Positions 21,282-31,596 are shown, counted from the first letter of the stretch. The stretch: DNA of 52,314 nucleotides from a virus (IMGVR_UViG_3300047472_000248:1-52314), one strand, 5' to 3'. The notes: a model not told the origin generated them from the sequence alone. Numbers and translations: made by a program.

Positions 21282-24200
21282 ATGAGCGGCCAAAACGACA
21301 TCGTCATCAACCTGACCCTCGACAACAAGGACTTCGCGGTCCGGGTCAAGGATTCGTCGGGGTTGCTCAAGCAGATGGGGTCCGACCTGCAGAAGACCGC
21401 AGCGTCTGCCAAGTCGCTCGACAACAACTCGGTCTCGCTCGGGAAGCGCTTCCGGGACATGGTCGTCACCGCCGGCGGCCTGCGCTTCGCGTTGATGGAC
21501 ATCAACGATGTCTTCCTGCGGCTGCCGGCGTCGATCCTGAAGACCGCCGGTGAGCTGGAGCAGACGCAGGTGCTGCTCGCGGGTCTCTCGACCCAGGCCA
21601 CGAAGTCTGCCCGCGAGATCGAGGCGGCCACCAACTTCAAGTTCATCACCGACCTGGCCAAGCGCGCGCCGTTCGAGGTCAGCGCGCTCAGCGATGCCTT
21701 CGTCAAGCTGAAGTCGGCCGGCATCGACCCGACGAAGGGCTCGCTGCAGACGCTCGTCAATTCGGTTGCGCAGTTCGGGGGCGACTCCGAGACGCTCAAG
21801 CGCGCGACCGTCGCGATTCAGCAGATGGCGGGCAAGGGCGTCGTCTCGATGGAAGAGCTTCGCCAGCAGCTCGGCGAGGCGGTGCCCACGGCAATGCAGG
21901 CCATGGCCACCGGCATGGGCCTCTCGATGGCCGACCTCACCAAGGCGGTCAGCAAGGGCACGGTCGAAGCGCAGGACGCCATCAACAAGATGTTCGTCGT
22001 GCTGGACCTGCAGAGCCGCGGCAGCGCCGACGAGCTGATGGGGACCTGGAAGGGCACGCTCGCTCAGCTGAAGACGGACTGGGACCTGGCCGCGCTCGAC
22101 ATCGGCAAGGCAGGCTTCTCCGACGCGGTGAAGGACGTCGCCAAGCAGCTGGGCGCGCTGCTCAACAACAACGAATTCAAGCGCTTCGCCGTCGACCTCG
22201 GACAAGACCTAGCATCGGTCGTGCGCGCCGGCGCCGATGTCGTGAAGTTCATGAGCGACTATGCCGACATCCTGAAGGTCGTCGCGACCGGGGTGTTGAT
22301 CTACAAGGCATCGTCCAACTTCCTCGCCCCCTCGCTGGTTGCGCTGAAGCAGGGCGTCGGCGATCTGGTCGCGGTCTACAAGACGCAATCGGCCGCCGCA
22401 ACCTCTGCGGCACTGGAAACCCAGCAGGCCGCGATCACCACCGTGCGCGCCAACCAGACGCGCCTGGAGTCCGAGCGCACGACCGCTGCCGGCATCGTTG
22501 CGAGCAAGCAGCAGGAGCTCGAGTTCCTTCGCGCGATCGGCGCGCAACAGATCGCCCAGGCCAATGCAATGGCGGCGGCCTACCAGGAAGCGGTGAACCG
22601 CGGGCAGGGCGTCAAGGGTGCCGCCTTCGGTGAGAAGGGCGTCATCAGCCAGGCCGCAGCGCGCGATCAGCTTGCCGCCATCGAGCAGGTCTCTGCTGCG
22701 AACACCCGGGCGCGCCTGCAAGTGCAAGCCGACATGGCCGCGGCCGCTGCTGCCCAGAAGGCTGCGGGGGCTGCAGCGGCCGAGCATGCCGCCCAGATCG
22801 TCAAGATCGAGGCCGCCGGCGTGAGTGCCGGCCGCGGCATCTCGGCGATGAAGACGGCCGCCGCCGGCGCCGCGCTCGCGTTCAACGCGCTGGGCGGCTG
22901 GCTGACCGTGCTGAACCTGGCGATCACCGCGGGCATCTACCTGTGGTCGACCTGGACATCCGAAGCCGACAAGGCAACGGCGGCGACTGAGCGTGCGAAG
23001 CGTGCCAAGCAGGGGCTCAGCAACGCAGCGGACGAAGCAGACGCGCAGAACACCGCTGACCAGGCGCGGGCTCGCAAGGCGGCCTCTCAGGCGGCGTTCG
23101 ACCGCGAACAGGCACTGCTCGATGCCTCCAACGGCAAGAACCCCGGTATCGACGACAAGCGCCGGCAGCGCCTGGCAGCGATCAAGCAGTCGATGGACGA
23201 AGACCAGGCCACGATCGACAAGTTCCAGGCCGAGGCGCTCAGCCACAAGAAGGTCATCGCCGACCGGTCTGCGAAGGAAGAGGCCGACATCTACCTGCGC
23301 CAGGCCGACGACGAGGTCAAGGCCATCGAGAACGCCGCGGCCGTCAAGCGCTTCGCGCTGGACAAGACGTTCAAGGACGAGGATGCTGCCGCAGGCAACG
23401 ACGACGCCAAGCGCAAGGCTGCCGCGCTCAAGCACGGCAACGCGATCAAGGGCCTCAGTTCCGACACATCGAAGCAGACGAAGGACCTTCTGCAGTCCAA
23501 GCTCGACGCGCTGGACCTGTCCGGCACGGGCGACAAGGCCAACGTTGCCGCTGCCGAGGCCGCCGGCCTGCAGCAGCGCTTCGACGACGTCCAGAACCGC
23601 CTGGACAACGTCGCGAAGGCCTTCGAGCCGAACAAGGTCCTGAACACCAAGGGCAACAAGGGCGACAAGACGCCGGTCGAGAGCAAGATCGATGCCTTCA
23701 TCGGCAACCTGAAAGAGCAGCAGGCCAAGATGGAGGCCGAGCTCCCGAGCCTGCTCAGCACGTTCGGGAAGATCGATGCGGCCGCCGGCGCGATCGCCGA
23801 GGTGCAGGCCAAGTTCGAGAGCGGCGACTTCACCGAGCGCGTGAAGGGCGCCGACGGCTCGACGTCCAAGGTCAAGCCGTCTTCCGGCCAGCTCGACATC
23901 GCGAAGAAGCAGGCCGCCTACAACGCCCAGCTCTCTGAGGTTTTCACTGGCATCAAAGCGCTGTCGGACCGCGCGAATGACCTGGAGCCCGACTACCAGC
24001 ACGCGCTCGCGGTGCTCGCCAATCCGCTCACGGCCGACCAGGACAAGCGTTCGAACCAGTTCGACGAGTTCATCGCCAAGCTGAAGCAGACGCCCGAAGC
24101 GCTGCAGGACGTCGCGAACAAGGTCGGGATTTCGTCCGATGCAGTGCTCAGCAAGCTGCAGGCCGGCTCGCGCAAGGCCGCGACGATCGACTATGCCGCA

Positions 24201-25052
24201 GGCTACAAGGACCTGGCAGACCAGGTTGACAAATACGGCACGCAGATCCTCGACACCGAGCGCGACCGCACGGCCGCGTCGATCGCGCTCGACAACAAGC
24301 TCTTCCAGATCCGGATGGATCACCTGCGGCAGCTCGCGATCGCGGCCGGCGCGTCGCCCGAGCAGCAACAGCAGCTCGAGGACCTGATCGCCAAGGCACA
24401 GTCCGATAAGGCCGTGCTCGACGCGCGCCAGCTCGAGACGCCGATGCAGAAGATGCTGCGCGACTGGCAGGACACCACCAAGCAGATGCAGGATGCCTCT
24501 GCCCAGTGGGGCCAGGAGACGATCGACACCTTCGTGAATGCGGCCAAGACCGGCAAGTTTGAATGGAAGAGCCTGATCGAGGACATCCTGGCGGGCTACC
24601 TGAAGATCCAGGCACAGAAGGCACTGGGGCCCGCGCTCGACTCGGGCTTCAGCGCGGCCGGCAGCTTCTTCACCAACCTCATGAGCAGCTTCGCCGGCGG
24701 CTTTGCCACGGGCGGCGTGCTGTCGTCGATGGGGTCTGTGCCGCTGAAGAAGTATGCGGCCGGCGGCATCGCCAACAGCCCGCAGATGGCGCTGATCGGG
24801 GAGGGCGACGACAACGAGGCCTACGTGCCGCTGCCCGACGGCCGGCGCATCCCGGTCGCGCTGCAGGGGGCGGGCGCCGCTGCTGCGCCCAACGTGCAGG
24901 TCAACGTCATCAACCAGTCTGGCACGCCCGTCTCGGCCCAGCAGAGCCAGCCGCGGTTCGACGGCAAGCAAATGATCCTCGACGTCGTGCTGTCGGCTGC
25001 GTCGACGCCCGGCACGTTCCGTGATCAGCTCCGACAAGTCAGTAAGTCCTAA
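21282..25052 (+). CDS. Tape measure protein
   Basis: The longest helical gene in the tail module, 1256 aa, sets tail length and lies between the chaperones and the M-like gene. The N-terminal ~250 residues fit the tape-measure domain (LEQTQVLLAGLSTQATKSAREIEAATNFKF, MAGKGVVSMEELRQQLGEAVPTAMQAMA). Coiled-coil stretches rich in Ala, Lys, Gln and Asp follow, with a hydrophobic segment near 535-560 (LNLAITAGIYLWSTW). The C-terminus has the Gly-rich FATGGVLSS ... YAAGGIANSPQMALIGEGDDNEAYVPLPDGRRIPV pattern seen in lambda-type tape measures. Confidence 0.92.
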   Translation: MSGQNDIVINLTLDNKDFAVRVKDSSGLLKQMGSDLQKTAASAKSLDNNSVSLGKRFRDMVVTAGGLRFALMDINDVFLRLPASILKTAGELEQTQVLLAGLSTQATKSAREIEAATNFKFITDLAKRAPFEVSALSDAFVKLKSAGIDPTKGSLQTLVNSVAQFGGDSETLKRATVAIQQMAGKGVVSMEELRQQLGEAVPTAMQAMATGMGLSMADLTKAVSKGTVEAQDAINKMFVVLDLQSRGSADELMGTWKGTLAQLKTDWDLAALDIGKAGFSDAVKDVAKQLGALLNNNEFKRFAVDLGQDLASVVRAGADVVKFMSDYADILKVVATGVLIYKASSNFLAPSLVALKQGVGDLVAVYKTQSAAATSAALETQQAAITTVRANQTRLESERTTAAGIVASKQQELEFLRAIGAQQIAQANAMAAAYQEAVNRGQGVKGAAFGEKGVISQAAARDQLAAIEQVSAANTRARLQVQADMAAAAAAQKAAGAAAAEHAAQIVKIEAAGVSAGRGISAMKTAAAGAALAFNALGGWLTVLNLAITAGIYLWSTWTSEADKATAATERAKRAKQGLSNAADEADAQNTADQARARKAASQAAFDREQALLDASNGKNPGIDDKRRQRLAAIKQSMDEDQATIDKFQAEALSHKKVIADRSAKEEADIYLRQADDEVKAIENAAAVKRFALDKTFKDEDAAAGNDDAKRKAAALKHGNAIKGLSSDTSKQTKDLLQSKLDALDLSGTGDKANVAAAEAAGLQQRFDDVQNRLDNVAKAFEPNKVLNTKGNKGDKTPVESKIDAFIGNLKEQQAKMEAELPSLLSTFGKIDAAAGAIAEVQAKFESGDFTERVKGADGSTSKVKPSSGQLDIAKKQAAYNAQLSEVFTGIKALSDRANDLEPDYQHALAVLANPLTADQDKRSNQFDEFIAKLKQTPEALQDVANKVGISSDAVLSKLQAGSRKAATIDYAAGYKDLADQVDKYGTQILDTERDRTAASIALDNKLFQIRMDHLRQLAIAAGASPEQQQQLEDLIAKAQSDKAVLDARQLETPMQKMLRDWQDTTKQMQDASAQWGQETIDTFVNAAKTGKFEWKSLIEDILAGYLKIQAQKALGPALDSGFSAAGSFFTNLMSSFAGGFATGGVLSSMGSVPLKKYAAGGIANSPQMALIGEGDDNEAYVPLPDGRRIPVALQGAGAAAAPNVQVNVINQSGTPVSAQQSQPRFDGKQMILDVVLSAASTPGTFRDQLRQVSKS

Positions 25053-25055
25053 CCT

Positions 25056-25421
25056 ATGTCCGATCCCAACTTTCCCATCCTGCATGACAACTGGCTGCCC
25101 GACAGCGCGCAGCACGGCGAGACCCCTGAGGACCCGACGCTGCGCTCCGACATCGAGGGTGGCTACGTCATCACGCGCCCCAAGCACACGCGCAAGCCGC
25201 GGCGCACCTGGAAGGGCGGCTACAAGGACCTCATCAGCCAGGACAAGACGCTGCTGGACGACTTCTGGGACGCGGTGACCGGCGCGGTCATCTTCAACTG
25301 GACGAACCCTGAGAGCAGCGTCGTCTACCAGGTTCGTTTCACCAAGCCGATCGAGTGGTCCTACACCGGCATCGGGCCGACGCGGCGCTGGAGTTGCTCG
25401 TTCGAAGTCATGCAAGCATAA
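25056..25421 (+). CDS. Minor tail protein (gpM-like)
   Basis: The 121-aa protein sits in the lambda M position between tape measure and the L-like gene. It is strand-rich, with a Trp/Tyr-rich end (WSYTGIGPTRRWSCSFEVMQA) and ARG-rich centre (KHTRKPRRTWKGGYKDL). It probably closes the tail tube at the tip. The assignment is by order and size, as the family is divergent. The ATG at 25056 follows the tape-measure stop by 3 bases. Confidence 0.65.
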   Translation: MSDPNFPILHDNWLPDSAQHGETPEDPTLRSDIEGGYVITRPKHTRKPRRTWKGGYKDLISQDKTLLDDFWDAVTGAVIFNWTNPESSVVYQVRFTKPIEWSYTGIGPTRRWSCSFEVMQA

Positions 25422-25432
25422 TCGGCGCCATA

Positions 25433-25446
25433 AGTCAGAGCTGACT
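25433..25446. promoter_or_regulatory. Palindromic operator, first of a tandem pair
   Basis: Perfect AGTCAGAGCTGACT; here the symmetry runs to 10-bp arms (25429-25450), the most symmetric copy in the window. Confidence 0.85.
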
Positions 25447-25472
25447 TATGCCTTTATCCGTCGGAGATCGTA

Positions 25473-25486
25473 AGTCAGGACTGACT
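25473..25486. promoter_or_regulatory. Palindromic operator, second of a tandem pair, overlapping the ribosome binding site
   Basis: Perfect AGTCAGGACTGACT, ending 2 bases before the ATG at 25489. The only Shine-Dalgarno-like sequence, AGGA, is part of the palindrome. Spacing between the two cores is 40 bases start to start, near four helical turns. Confidence 0.85.
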
Positions 25487-25488
25487 GA

Positions 25489-26121
25489 ATGCCTCAATCC
25501 CTCTCCCTCGCCACTGCCATCGAGAAGAACCGGCTGTCTTCGGACGTGCCGTTCCTGCTCTTGGTGGACATCGAGGTGGTGGACCCCGCGACCGGTGTGA
25601 TCGTGCAAGTGCTCCACGTCGCGCGAAACCCCGAGCAGGTTGTCTTCGGCGGGAACACCTACGAGGCGGGCACCTTCGACGTGTCGGTCACGACCTCGTC
25701 GGGCGAGCAGCCGGATGTGTCGCTCTCGGTCAACGACTACACCCAGACGCTGCAGTTCTACATGCAGGCCTATGGCGGCGGCGTGGGCTCTAACGTCACG
25801 CTCTACGTCGTCAACGGCAGCGCGCTCGACGACCCGCCCGAGGTGATGGAGTTCTTCCAGATCACCGGGGCCACGTCGCAGAACTACGTCTCGCAGTTCA
25901 CGCTCGGCGCCGAGAACACGCTGATGCGCACCTTCCCGGCGCGCGCCCAGAACCGCGACTTCTGCAGCTGGCGCTACAAGAGCGCCGAGTGTGGCTACAC
26001 GGGGTCGATGACCTCGTGCGACCTGACGCTGCAGGGCGACAACGGCTGCGCGGCACACGCCAACTCGATCAACTTCGGCGGCTTCCCCGGGCTGAACGCC
26101 AATGACGTTCGCTACGGCTGA
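25489..26121 (+). CDS. Minor tail protein L-like, with four-Cys cluster
   Basis: The 210-aa protein fits the lambda L/BR0599-like tail-tip family: an N-terminal beta domain (VPFLLLVDIEVVDPATG; FGGNTYEAGTFDVSV) and a C-terminal domain with Cys at about 159, 168, 177 and 187 (DFCSWRYKSAECGYTG, SCDLTLQGDNGC). In lambda L these Cys bind a 4Fe-4S cluster, so a cluster is likely here. It belongs to the tail-tip complex. It overlaps the K-like gene by 20 bases. Confidence 0.82.
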   Translation: MPQSLSLATAIEKNRLSSDVPFLLLVDIEVVDPATGVIVQVLHVARNPEQVVFGGNTYEAGTFDVSVTTSSGEQPDVSLSVNDYTQTLQFYMQAYGGGVGSNVTLYVVNGSALDDPPEVMEFFQITGATSQNYVSQFTLGAENTLMRTFPARAQNRDFCSWRYKSAECGYTGSMTSCDLTLQGDNGCAAHANSINFGGFPGLNANDVRYG

Positions 26122-26530
26122 TCTACCGCCGTCGCACGGCGTCTGCCCGCCCTGGGCAGACCTGATCGGCGTTCCCTTCGAGAAGAAGGCACGCGGTCCG
26201 AAGTCGTTCGACTGCTTCGGCCTGGTCGCAGAGATGCGCCGGCGCGCTGGGCTCGTCACGCCCGACTACATCCATCCGGCCGACCTGCAGGTGATCGCTG
26301 ACGCCATGGAGGCCGCCGAGCCCATGTGGACGCGGTGCAAGCCAGGGAAGGGCGCGCTCATCGCCATCCGCCTGCCGCTGGTGGGCGGCGGCCGCGTGAC
26401 GCACGTCGCCTTTCAGGTCTCGCCCCACGACTTCATTCACACCTGGGAGGGCACACGCAGCGTCGTGAAGGAACGCCTCTCCGATTGGACCCACCGCATC
26501 GCGGGCTTCTACCGCTACGACCCGCAATGA
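26102..26530 (+). CDS. Tail-tip peptidase, NlpC/P60-like (gpK-like)
   Basis: The 142-aa protein has the NlpC/P60 catalytic pattern: Cys38 in KSFDCFGLV and His101 in RVTHVAFQV, with a polar residue further on (His109). Lambda K has a similar domain; here the JAMM half is absent. It probably trims peptidoglycan during DNA entry or processes tail-tip proteins. It lies in the canonical order L-K-J with overlapping ends. Confidence 0.82.
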   Translation: MTFATADLPPSHGVCPPWADLIGVPFEKKARGPKSFDCFGLVAEMRRRAGLVTPDYIHPADLQVIADAMEAAEPMWTRCKPGKGALIAIRLPLVGGGRVTHVAFQVSPHDFIHTWEGTRSVVKERLSDWTHRIAGFYRYDPQ

Positions 26531-29500
26531 CCGCCCAGTTCACCCGCGTCGAGATCCTCGACAGCTTCAATCCGCAGGACCGTCGCATCAGCCAAGAGTC
26601 CTGGCGGGCCGGCCTATCCGTCGCTGACGTAGTCCCCATGCCGATGGGCATGACCTACGAGCTGATGGTCGCGGTCAACGGCAAGGTGCTCGAGCGCGAG
26701 GACCATGCGCTGACGATCATCGAGGCGGGCGACTTTGTGACCTCGACCCCGATCCCGCAGGGCGGCGGTGGGGGCGGTGCCAAGTCGATCCTGCGCATCG
26801 CCGCGATGATCGCGCTGGTGGTCGTTGCGCCGGAGCTGGGTGCTTTCTTGGGCCCGGGCATGTTCGGCGCCGGCGTGCTGGGGCTGAGCGCGGCCACCTG
26901 GACGGCCGGAATCATGATTGCCGGGACGATGGTGATCAATGCGTTGCTGCCGCCGGCCAAGCCGACGCAGGCCGCATCGAACAGCGATTCGTCCCCCACC
27001 TACGGCATCGACGGCGCCAAAAACACCTCGCTCGAGGGCGTGCCGACGCCGCTCTGCTACGGGCAGTTCCGCACCGGCGGCAACCTGATCGACAACTACG
27101 TCGTCAACGACGGCGACACGCAGTGGTTCTACGTCCTGATCAATGCCGGCGAGGGCCCGATCGCGGGCATCTCCGACATCCAGATCAACGACCAGCCGAT
27201 CGAGAACTTCAAGGACTACGAAGTCCAGACACGGCTTGGCACGAGCGATCAGCAGCCGATCGACTGGTTTGCCACGACGATCACGCCCGAGTCGGTGCAG
27301 TCGCAGCTCACGACCGACTGGACGACCTTCACCACGACGAGCGAGGTCGACGCAGTTCGCCTCGATCTGGTTGCGCCCCAGTTCTTCAAGGCCAACGACG
27401 ACGGCAGCTACAGCGATGTCTCGGTCACGCTGAAGGTGCAATACCGGCGCGCGGGCAGCACCGATGCGTTCGTCGACATGCCGATGCAGGGCACCGTCGC
27501 GGGCTACACCGAGCAGACCACCTGGATCACGATCCCGCAGCTCGACGAAAACGGCAACTTCGTCAGCAATGCCGTCTACGTGCCGGACGGCAGCGAGACG
27601 CGCATCGGGGACATCTGGCATGACCCCGAGGGCAACGTCGTCGGGACCGTGCATCAGGTTGCCATACCGAGCACTGGCGGCAGCGTCGTCATCAATGGCA
27701 ACACCCGCAGCGCGCTGCGCCGCTCGCTCACCAGCGCCCCGCTGGCCGAGAGCGCCTACGACATCCGGATGTCGCGCACGACGCCCGCCTCGACGGACGA
27801 CAAGACCTTCGACCAGATCGTCTGGACGGACTGCAACCAGATCATCAACGAGGCAGTTGCCTACCGCAACACCGCGCTGCTCGGCATCAAGATCCGCCTG
27901 TCGGACCAGCTGAGCTCGCAGCCGACGATCACCTACCTGCACGGCGGCAAGCTCGTGCCGGTCTACAACGCCGACACGCAGTCCTGGCTGTCGCAGGCTT
28001 CGAACAGCCCGGCCTGGATCTCGCTCGACATCCTGACGAACACCCGCTACGGCGGCGGCGCGGCGCGCTCGCGCTTCGACATCCCGCGCTGGAGCGACTG
28101 GGCGGACTACTGCGCGACCAGCGGACTGACCTTCGACGGCGTCTTCGATGTCCAGACCAACGTCTGGGATGCCAACCAGACCGTCATGCGCTGCGGCCAC
28201 GCGCAGATCGTGCCAATGGGCACGCGCTACACCGTCACGGTCGAGAAGGCATCCGACCCGGTGATGATGTTCTCGGTCGCCAACATGGTCGACGGCTCGT
28301 TCAAGCAGAACTGGCTTTCGATGGGCGACCGCGCGAACCAGGTCGAAGTCACCTTCTTCGACAAGAACGACAGCTACAAGCCGCGAAAGCTGAAGGCGGT
28401 CGACACCTCGCCGGGCGCCCTTGCGCAGAGCGTGCGCGGCGCAGCGGTGACGCTGACCGGCGTGACCGACCTCGACCAGGCCTGGAAAGAGGCCTGGATT
28501 CTGCTGAACATCAACAAGTATCTCCAGCAGAGCGTCGAGTTCTCGGCCCCGATCGAAGCGCTTGCCTGCACGGTGGGCGATGTCGTCCTGGTGCAGCACG
28601 ACATGCCGCAGTGGGGCTATGCCGGCCGGACCGATGCGGGTAGCACGACGAGCGTCATCCAGCTCGACCGCCCGATCACGATGGAGTTCGGGAAGACCTA
28701 CCAGGCGATGATCAACGTGGATACGCTGCAGCGCTACCACGGCAGCGTCACCTCGGTGGTTGGGGGCATCCTCTTCCTGCAGGGCTACGACGGCGGCACG
28801 AAGATCCGCCGTATCCAGGTCGCTGGCAAGGATCTCGAGGTCGCCTCGATTCAGGAATCGGGCGGCACCTGGGGCGTCCAGGTCTACGACACCGTGGGCA
28901 TCAACGCGGGCGCGGCCTACACGCTCTGGGACACGGACGTTCTCGAGCTCCACGACGTGGTGAACCCAACGGTCTCGAGCGCCGCGGACTACACCGGCAC
29001 GGCCATCACCTTCGTGACGCCCACGGGCGCTGCGCCGGCGCAGTTCACGAAGTGGCTCTTCGGGCCGACCAGCAAGGTTGCCAAGCCGTTCCGGATCAAG
29101 AAGATCACCGGCACGCATGAGCTGACGCGCGACATCACCGCGCTCGAATACAACCAGTCCGTCTACGACGAGCTGCACCCGGCACCGCCGATCAACTATT
29201 CGGACCTGCCGCAGAACGAGGTCAACCACGTCACGATCGACGGCGTCGACGAAGAGCTGCAGCTGGTCGGCACCGTCTACCAGTCGCGCGTGACGGTCAA
29301 CTACCACAGCAACCAGTCGACCTACAAGGACGCAGAGGTCTTCCTATCGCGTAATGGCGCCGGCTGGGCGTCCCTCGGCTTCGCGCGCTCCGCGATGAGC
29401 ACCACGTCCGTGCGCGGGGAAGTGCTCGTCTTCAAGATCGTCGCGCGCAACACCAAGCTGGTGTCGGCGCCGGATTCGAGCGCGCCGGTCGTCAGCTACA

Positions 29501-31596
29501 CCACGCAGGGCAACACCAACGCCCCGGGCGCGGTCTCGAACCTGGCGATCGCCTACATCCAGACGGGCATCCAGGTCACCTGGGACAAGCCGCCCGAGCC
29601 GGACTGGGTCGACACCACGATCAAGAAGGCGACGTCGCCCACGGGCTGGGATGCGGGCCTCTTCGAGTTCGAGGGCAAGCTCACCCTCTGCAACATCCCG
29701 CCACAGGTCGCGGGCACCTTCTACCTGCTCGCGCGACACAACATCCCGCACCTGGCATCGACCACGAGCGCGCTGTCGGTCACGGTGCACCCGCCGAAGC
29801 AAGCGGCCACGCTGAGCGCTCAGCTGCAGCTCGGCGGCGTCGCGCAGGTCTTCTGGGAGGATCTGCGGACCGACCAATACCTGTCGAACTACTTCCTGCG
29901 CGTGGGCCCGTCGGGCGGCACCTTCGCGGCCGCGACGCCCTACAGCCAGATCGCCGGCGACCAGCTGACCGCGACCATCAAGTTCGACACGCCCGGGCTG
30001 CACACGATCTGGCTCCAGGCGGTCGACATCGGGGGCAACGCCGGCGCGCCGGCCTCGCTCACGGTCGACGTGCCGGCCGATGCGTCGCTGATCATCTCGA
30101 CGCTCACCAACCAGATCACCCGCAGCCAGCTCTTCGTCGATCTCGGCACGAGCATCGACCGCATCCAGTCGCTGTTCGACGACCAGGCCAGCGCCGCCGG
30201 CAGCGCGCTGAAGGCCATGATCGCGGCCCACGAAGCGCGCAAGACGGGCGGCCAGCAGTTGGCGATCGCCAAGCGTGACCTGACCACGACGATCGTTGAC
30301 GGCCTCTCGTCCGAGGCGAGCGAGCGGCTGTCCCTCGAGGCGGCCCTCACGTTGCAGGACCAGCAGCTGGCCGCCAGCATCGAGCAGGAAAGCACCGCTC
30401 GGGTCGATGCGGACGGCGCGCTTGCGACGCAGATTTCCGCCATCGTCGCGTCGTCGGGCGACAACGAGGCGGCGATCACGGCAGAAGCCACCGCCCGCGC
30501 GAATGCCGACAGTGCCCTGGCGTCGCAGATCACGAATCTGCAGGCGACGGTCAACACCAACAACACGAACGTCTTCGCGGCCATCCACACCGAGCAGACG
30601 GCGCGCGCCGATGCCGACAGCGCGATGGCCACCGACATCACGACCTTGCAGTCGTCCTACGGTGGGTTCTCGGCCCTGGTGTCGACCGAGGCATCGACGC
30701 GGGCGAGCGCCGACGGCGCGCTGCAGGCGCAATACACCGTCAAGGTCGACGTCAACAACTTCGTGAGTGGCTTCGGGCTGGCCAGCACCGCCAAGAACGC
30801 GACCCCGTTCAGCGAGTTCGCGGTGCGTGCGGACAGCTTCTACATCGCGAGCCCGACCGGGCCGGGCATCACCCCGGTCGTGCCCTTCATCGTGCGCACG
30901 ACCCCGACCACCGTCAACGGCGTGGCGATCCCGATCGGGATCTACATGACCAACGCGATGATCGAGACCGTCTCGGTGGACAAGCTGACCGCCGGTTCGA
31001 TCGTCACGTCGAGCTACATCCAGAGCGCGAACTTCTCTGCCGGCACGACGGGATGGCAGATCAAGGGCGACGGCACGGCCGAGCTGAACAACGTGGTCGT
31101 TCGGGGCGACCTGAAGGCGGGCCGCATCTCGGTCGGCTCCGGTTCGGCCGGCACGGCGTTCTACGACGCATCGCAGCCGTCCATCACGCTGCAGTCGACG
31201 GCACAGGGCGTCATGGCCTATGACGGCACGCCTGGCACCGCGGTCGTCACGTCGAGCAACGTCCTGTTCAAAAACAACGACGCGACTGTGGCGATCGCGA
31301 ACCGTATCGGCACGGGTTCGACCTTCTTCACCGCGACCGCGACGGCCACAGTCGATGACCAGATCTCCATCTGGTATCGGGTCAACGGCGGCAGCTGGAT
31401 CTGGCTGTCTGGCACACAAGAGCCAGGCGATGGGGATGGCGTGGGCGCGACGGCATCGGGCATCACCTTGACGATTGCCGCCGGCAACACCGTGCAGTTT
31501 GGCGTGACCTGCACCGACGCATCGCTCAACTCGGCCGACCCCCACAAGCTCTATCTGCACTTTCTGACGCTGATCGTGACCGCGAGGAATTTCTGA
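26527..31596 (+). CDS. Tail tip/host specificity protein J-like (1689 aa)
   Basis: The giant central tip protein of lambda-like tails. The N-terminus (residues about 80-150) has two hydrophobic stretches (LRIAAMIALVVVAPELGAFLG, MIAGTMVINALLPP) of the gpI type, so I and J appear fused. The long beta-rich middle holds fibronectin-type parts (APGAVSNLAIAYIQTGIQVTWDKPPEPDW). A repeated heptad-like region follows (TARVDADGALATQISAIV, TARANADSALASQI, ARADADSAMATDI), then a DUF1983-like fibre and a C-terminal beta tip that likely contacts the receptor. ATG 26527 overlaps the K-like stop (ATGA). Confidence 0.9.
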   Translation: MTAQFTRVEILDSFNPQDRRISQESWRAGLSVADVVPMPMGMTYELMVAVNGKVLEREDHALTIIEAGDFVTSTPIPQGGGGGGAKSILRIAAMIALVVVAPELGAFLGPGMFGAGVLGLSAATWTAGIMIAGTMVINALLPPAKPTQAASNSDSSPTYGIDGAKNTSLEGVPTPLCYGQFRTGGNLIDNYVVNDGDTQWFYVLINAGEGPIAGISDIQINDQPIENFKDYEVQTRLGTSDQQPIDWFATTITPESVQSQLTTDWTTFTTTSEVDAVRLDLVAPQFFKANDDGSYSDVSVTLKVQYRRAGSTDAFVDMPMQGTVAGYTEQTTWITIPQLDENGNFVSNAVYVPDGSETRIGDIWHDPEGNVVGTVHQVAIPSTGGSVVINGNTRSALRRSLTSAPLAESAYDIRMSRTTPASTDDKTFDQIVWTDCNQIINEAVAYRNTALLGIKIRLSDQLSSQPTITYLHGGKLVPVYNADTQSWLSQASNSPAWISLDILTNTRYGGGAARSRFDIPRWSDWADYCATSGLTFDGVFDVQTNVWDANQTVMRCGHAQIVPMGTRYTVTVEKASDPVMMFSVANMVDGSFKQNWLSMGDRANQVEVTFFDKNDSYKPRKLKAVDTSPGALAQSVRGAAVTLTGVTDLDQAWKEAWILLNINKYLQQSVEFSAPIEALACTVGDVVLVQHDMPQWGYAGRTDAGSTTSVIQLDRPITMEFGKTYQAMINVDTLQRYHGSVTSVVGGILFLQGYDGGTKIRRIQVAGKDLEVASIQESGGTWGVQVYDTVGINAGAAYTLWDTDVLELHDVVNPTVSSAADYTGTAITFVTPTGAAPAQFTKWLFGPTSKVAKPFRIKKITGTHELTRDITALEYNQSVYDELHPAPPINYSDLPQNEVNHVTIDGVDEELQLVGTVYQSRVTVNYHSNQSTYKDAEVFLSRNGAGWASLGFARSAMSTTSVRGEVLVFKIVARNTKLVSAPDSSAPVVSYTTQGNTNAPGAVSNLAIAYIQTGIQVTWDKPPEPDWVDTTIKKATSPTGWDAGLFEFEGKLTLCNIPPQVAGTFYLLARHNIPHLASTTSALSVTVHPPKQAATLSAQLQLGGVAQVFWEDLRTDQYLSNYFLRVGPSGGTFAAATPYSQIAGDQLTATIKFDTPGLHTIWLQAVDIGGNAGAPASLTVDVPADASLIISTLTNQITRSQLFVDLGTSIDRIQSLFDDQASAAGSALKAMIAAHEARKTGGQQLAIAKRDLTTTIVDGLSSEASERLSLEAALTLQDQQLAASIEQESTARVDADGALATQISAIVASSGDNEAAITAEATARANADSALASQITNLQATVNTNNTNVFAAIHTEQTARADADSAMATDITTLQSSYGGFSALVSTEASTRASADGALQAQYTVKVDVNNFVSGFGLASTAKNATPFSEFAVRADSFYIASPTGPGITPVVPFIVRTTPTTVNGVAIPIGIYMTNAMIETVSVDKLTAGSIVTSSYIQSANFSAGTTGWQIKGDGTAELNNVVVRGDLKAGRISVGSGSAGTAFYDASQPSITLQSTAQGVMAYDGTPGTAVVTSSNVLFKNNDATVAIANRIGTGSTFFTATATATVDDQISIWYRVNGGSWIWLSGTQEPGDGDGVGATASGITLTIAAGNTVQFGVTCTDASLNSADPHKLYLHFLTLIVTARNF

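Noticed and set aside
25037-25050. AGTCAGTAAGTCCT at the end of the tape measure gene as an operator
   Set aside because: The right arm does not match; only one half-site is present.
22209-25415. Very long minus-strand frame opposite the tape measure gene
   Set aside because: Its composition (Leu/Arg/Asp/Val-rich, no motif) is that of an antisense shadow of high-GC codons.
26614-29307. Long minus-strand frame opposite the J-like gene
   Set aside because: Shadow of a gene with clear tail-protein features; no ribosome binding site or domain.
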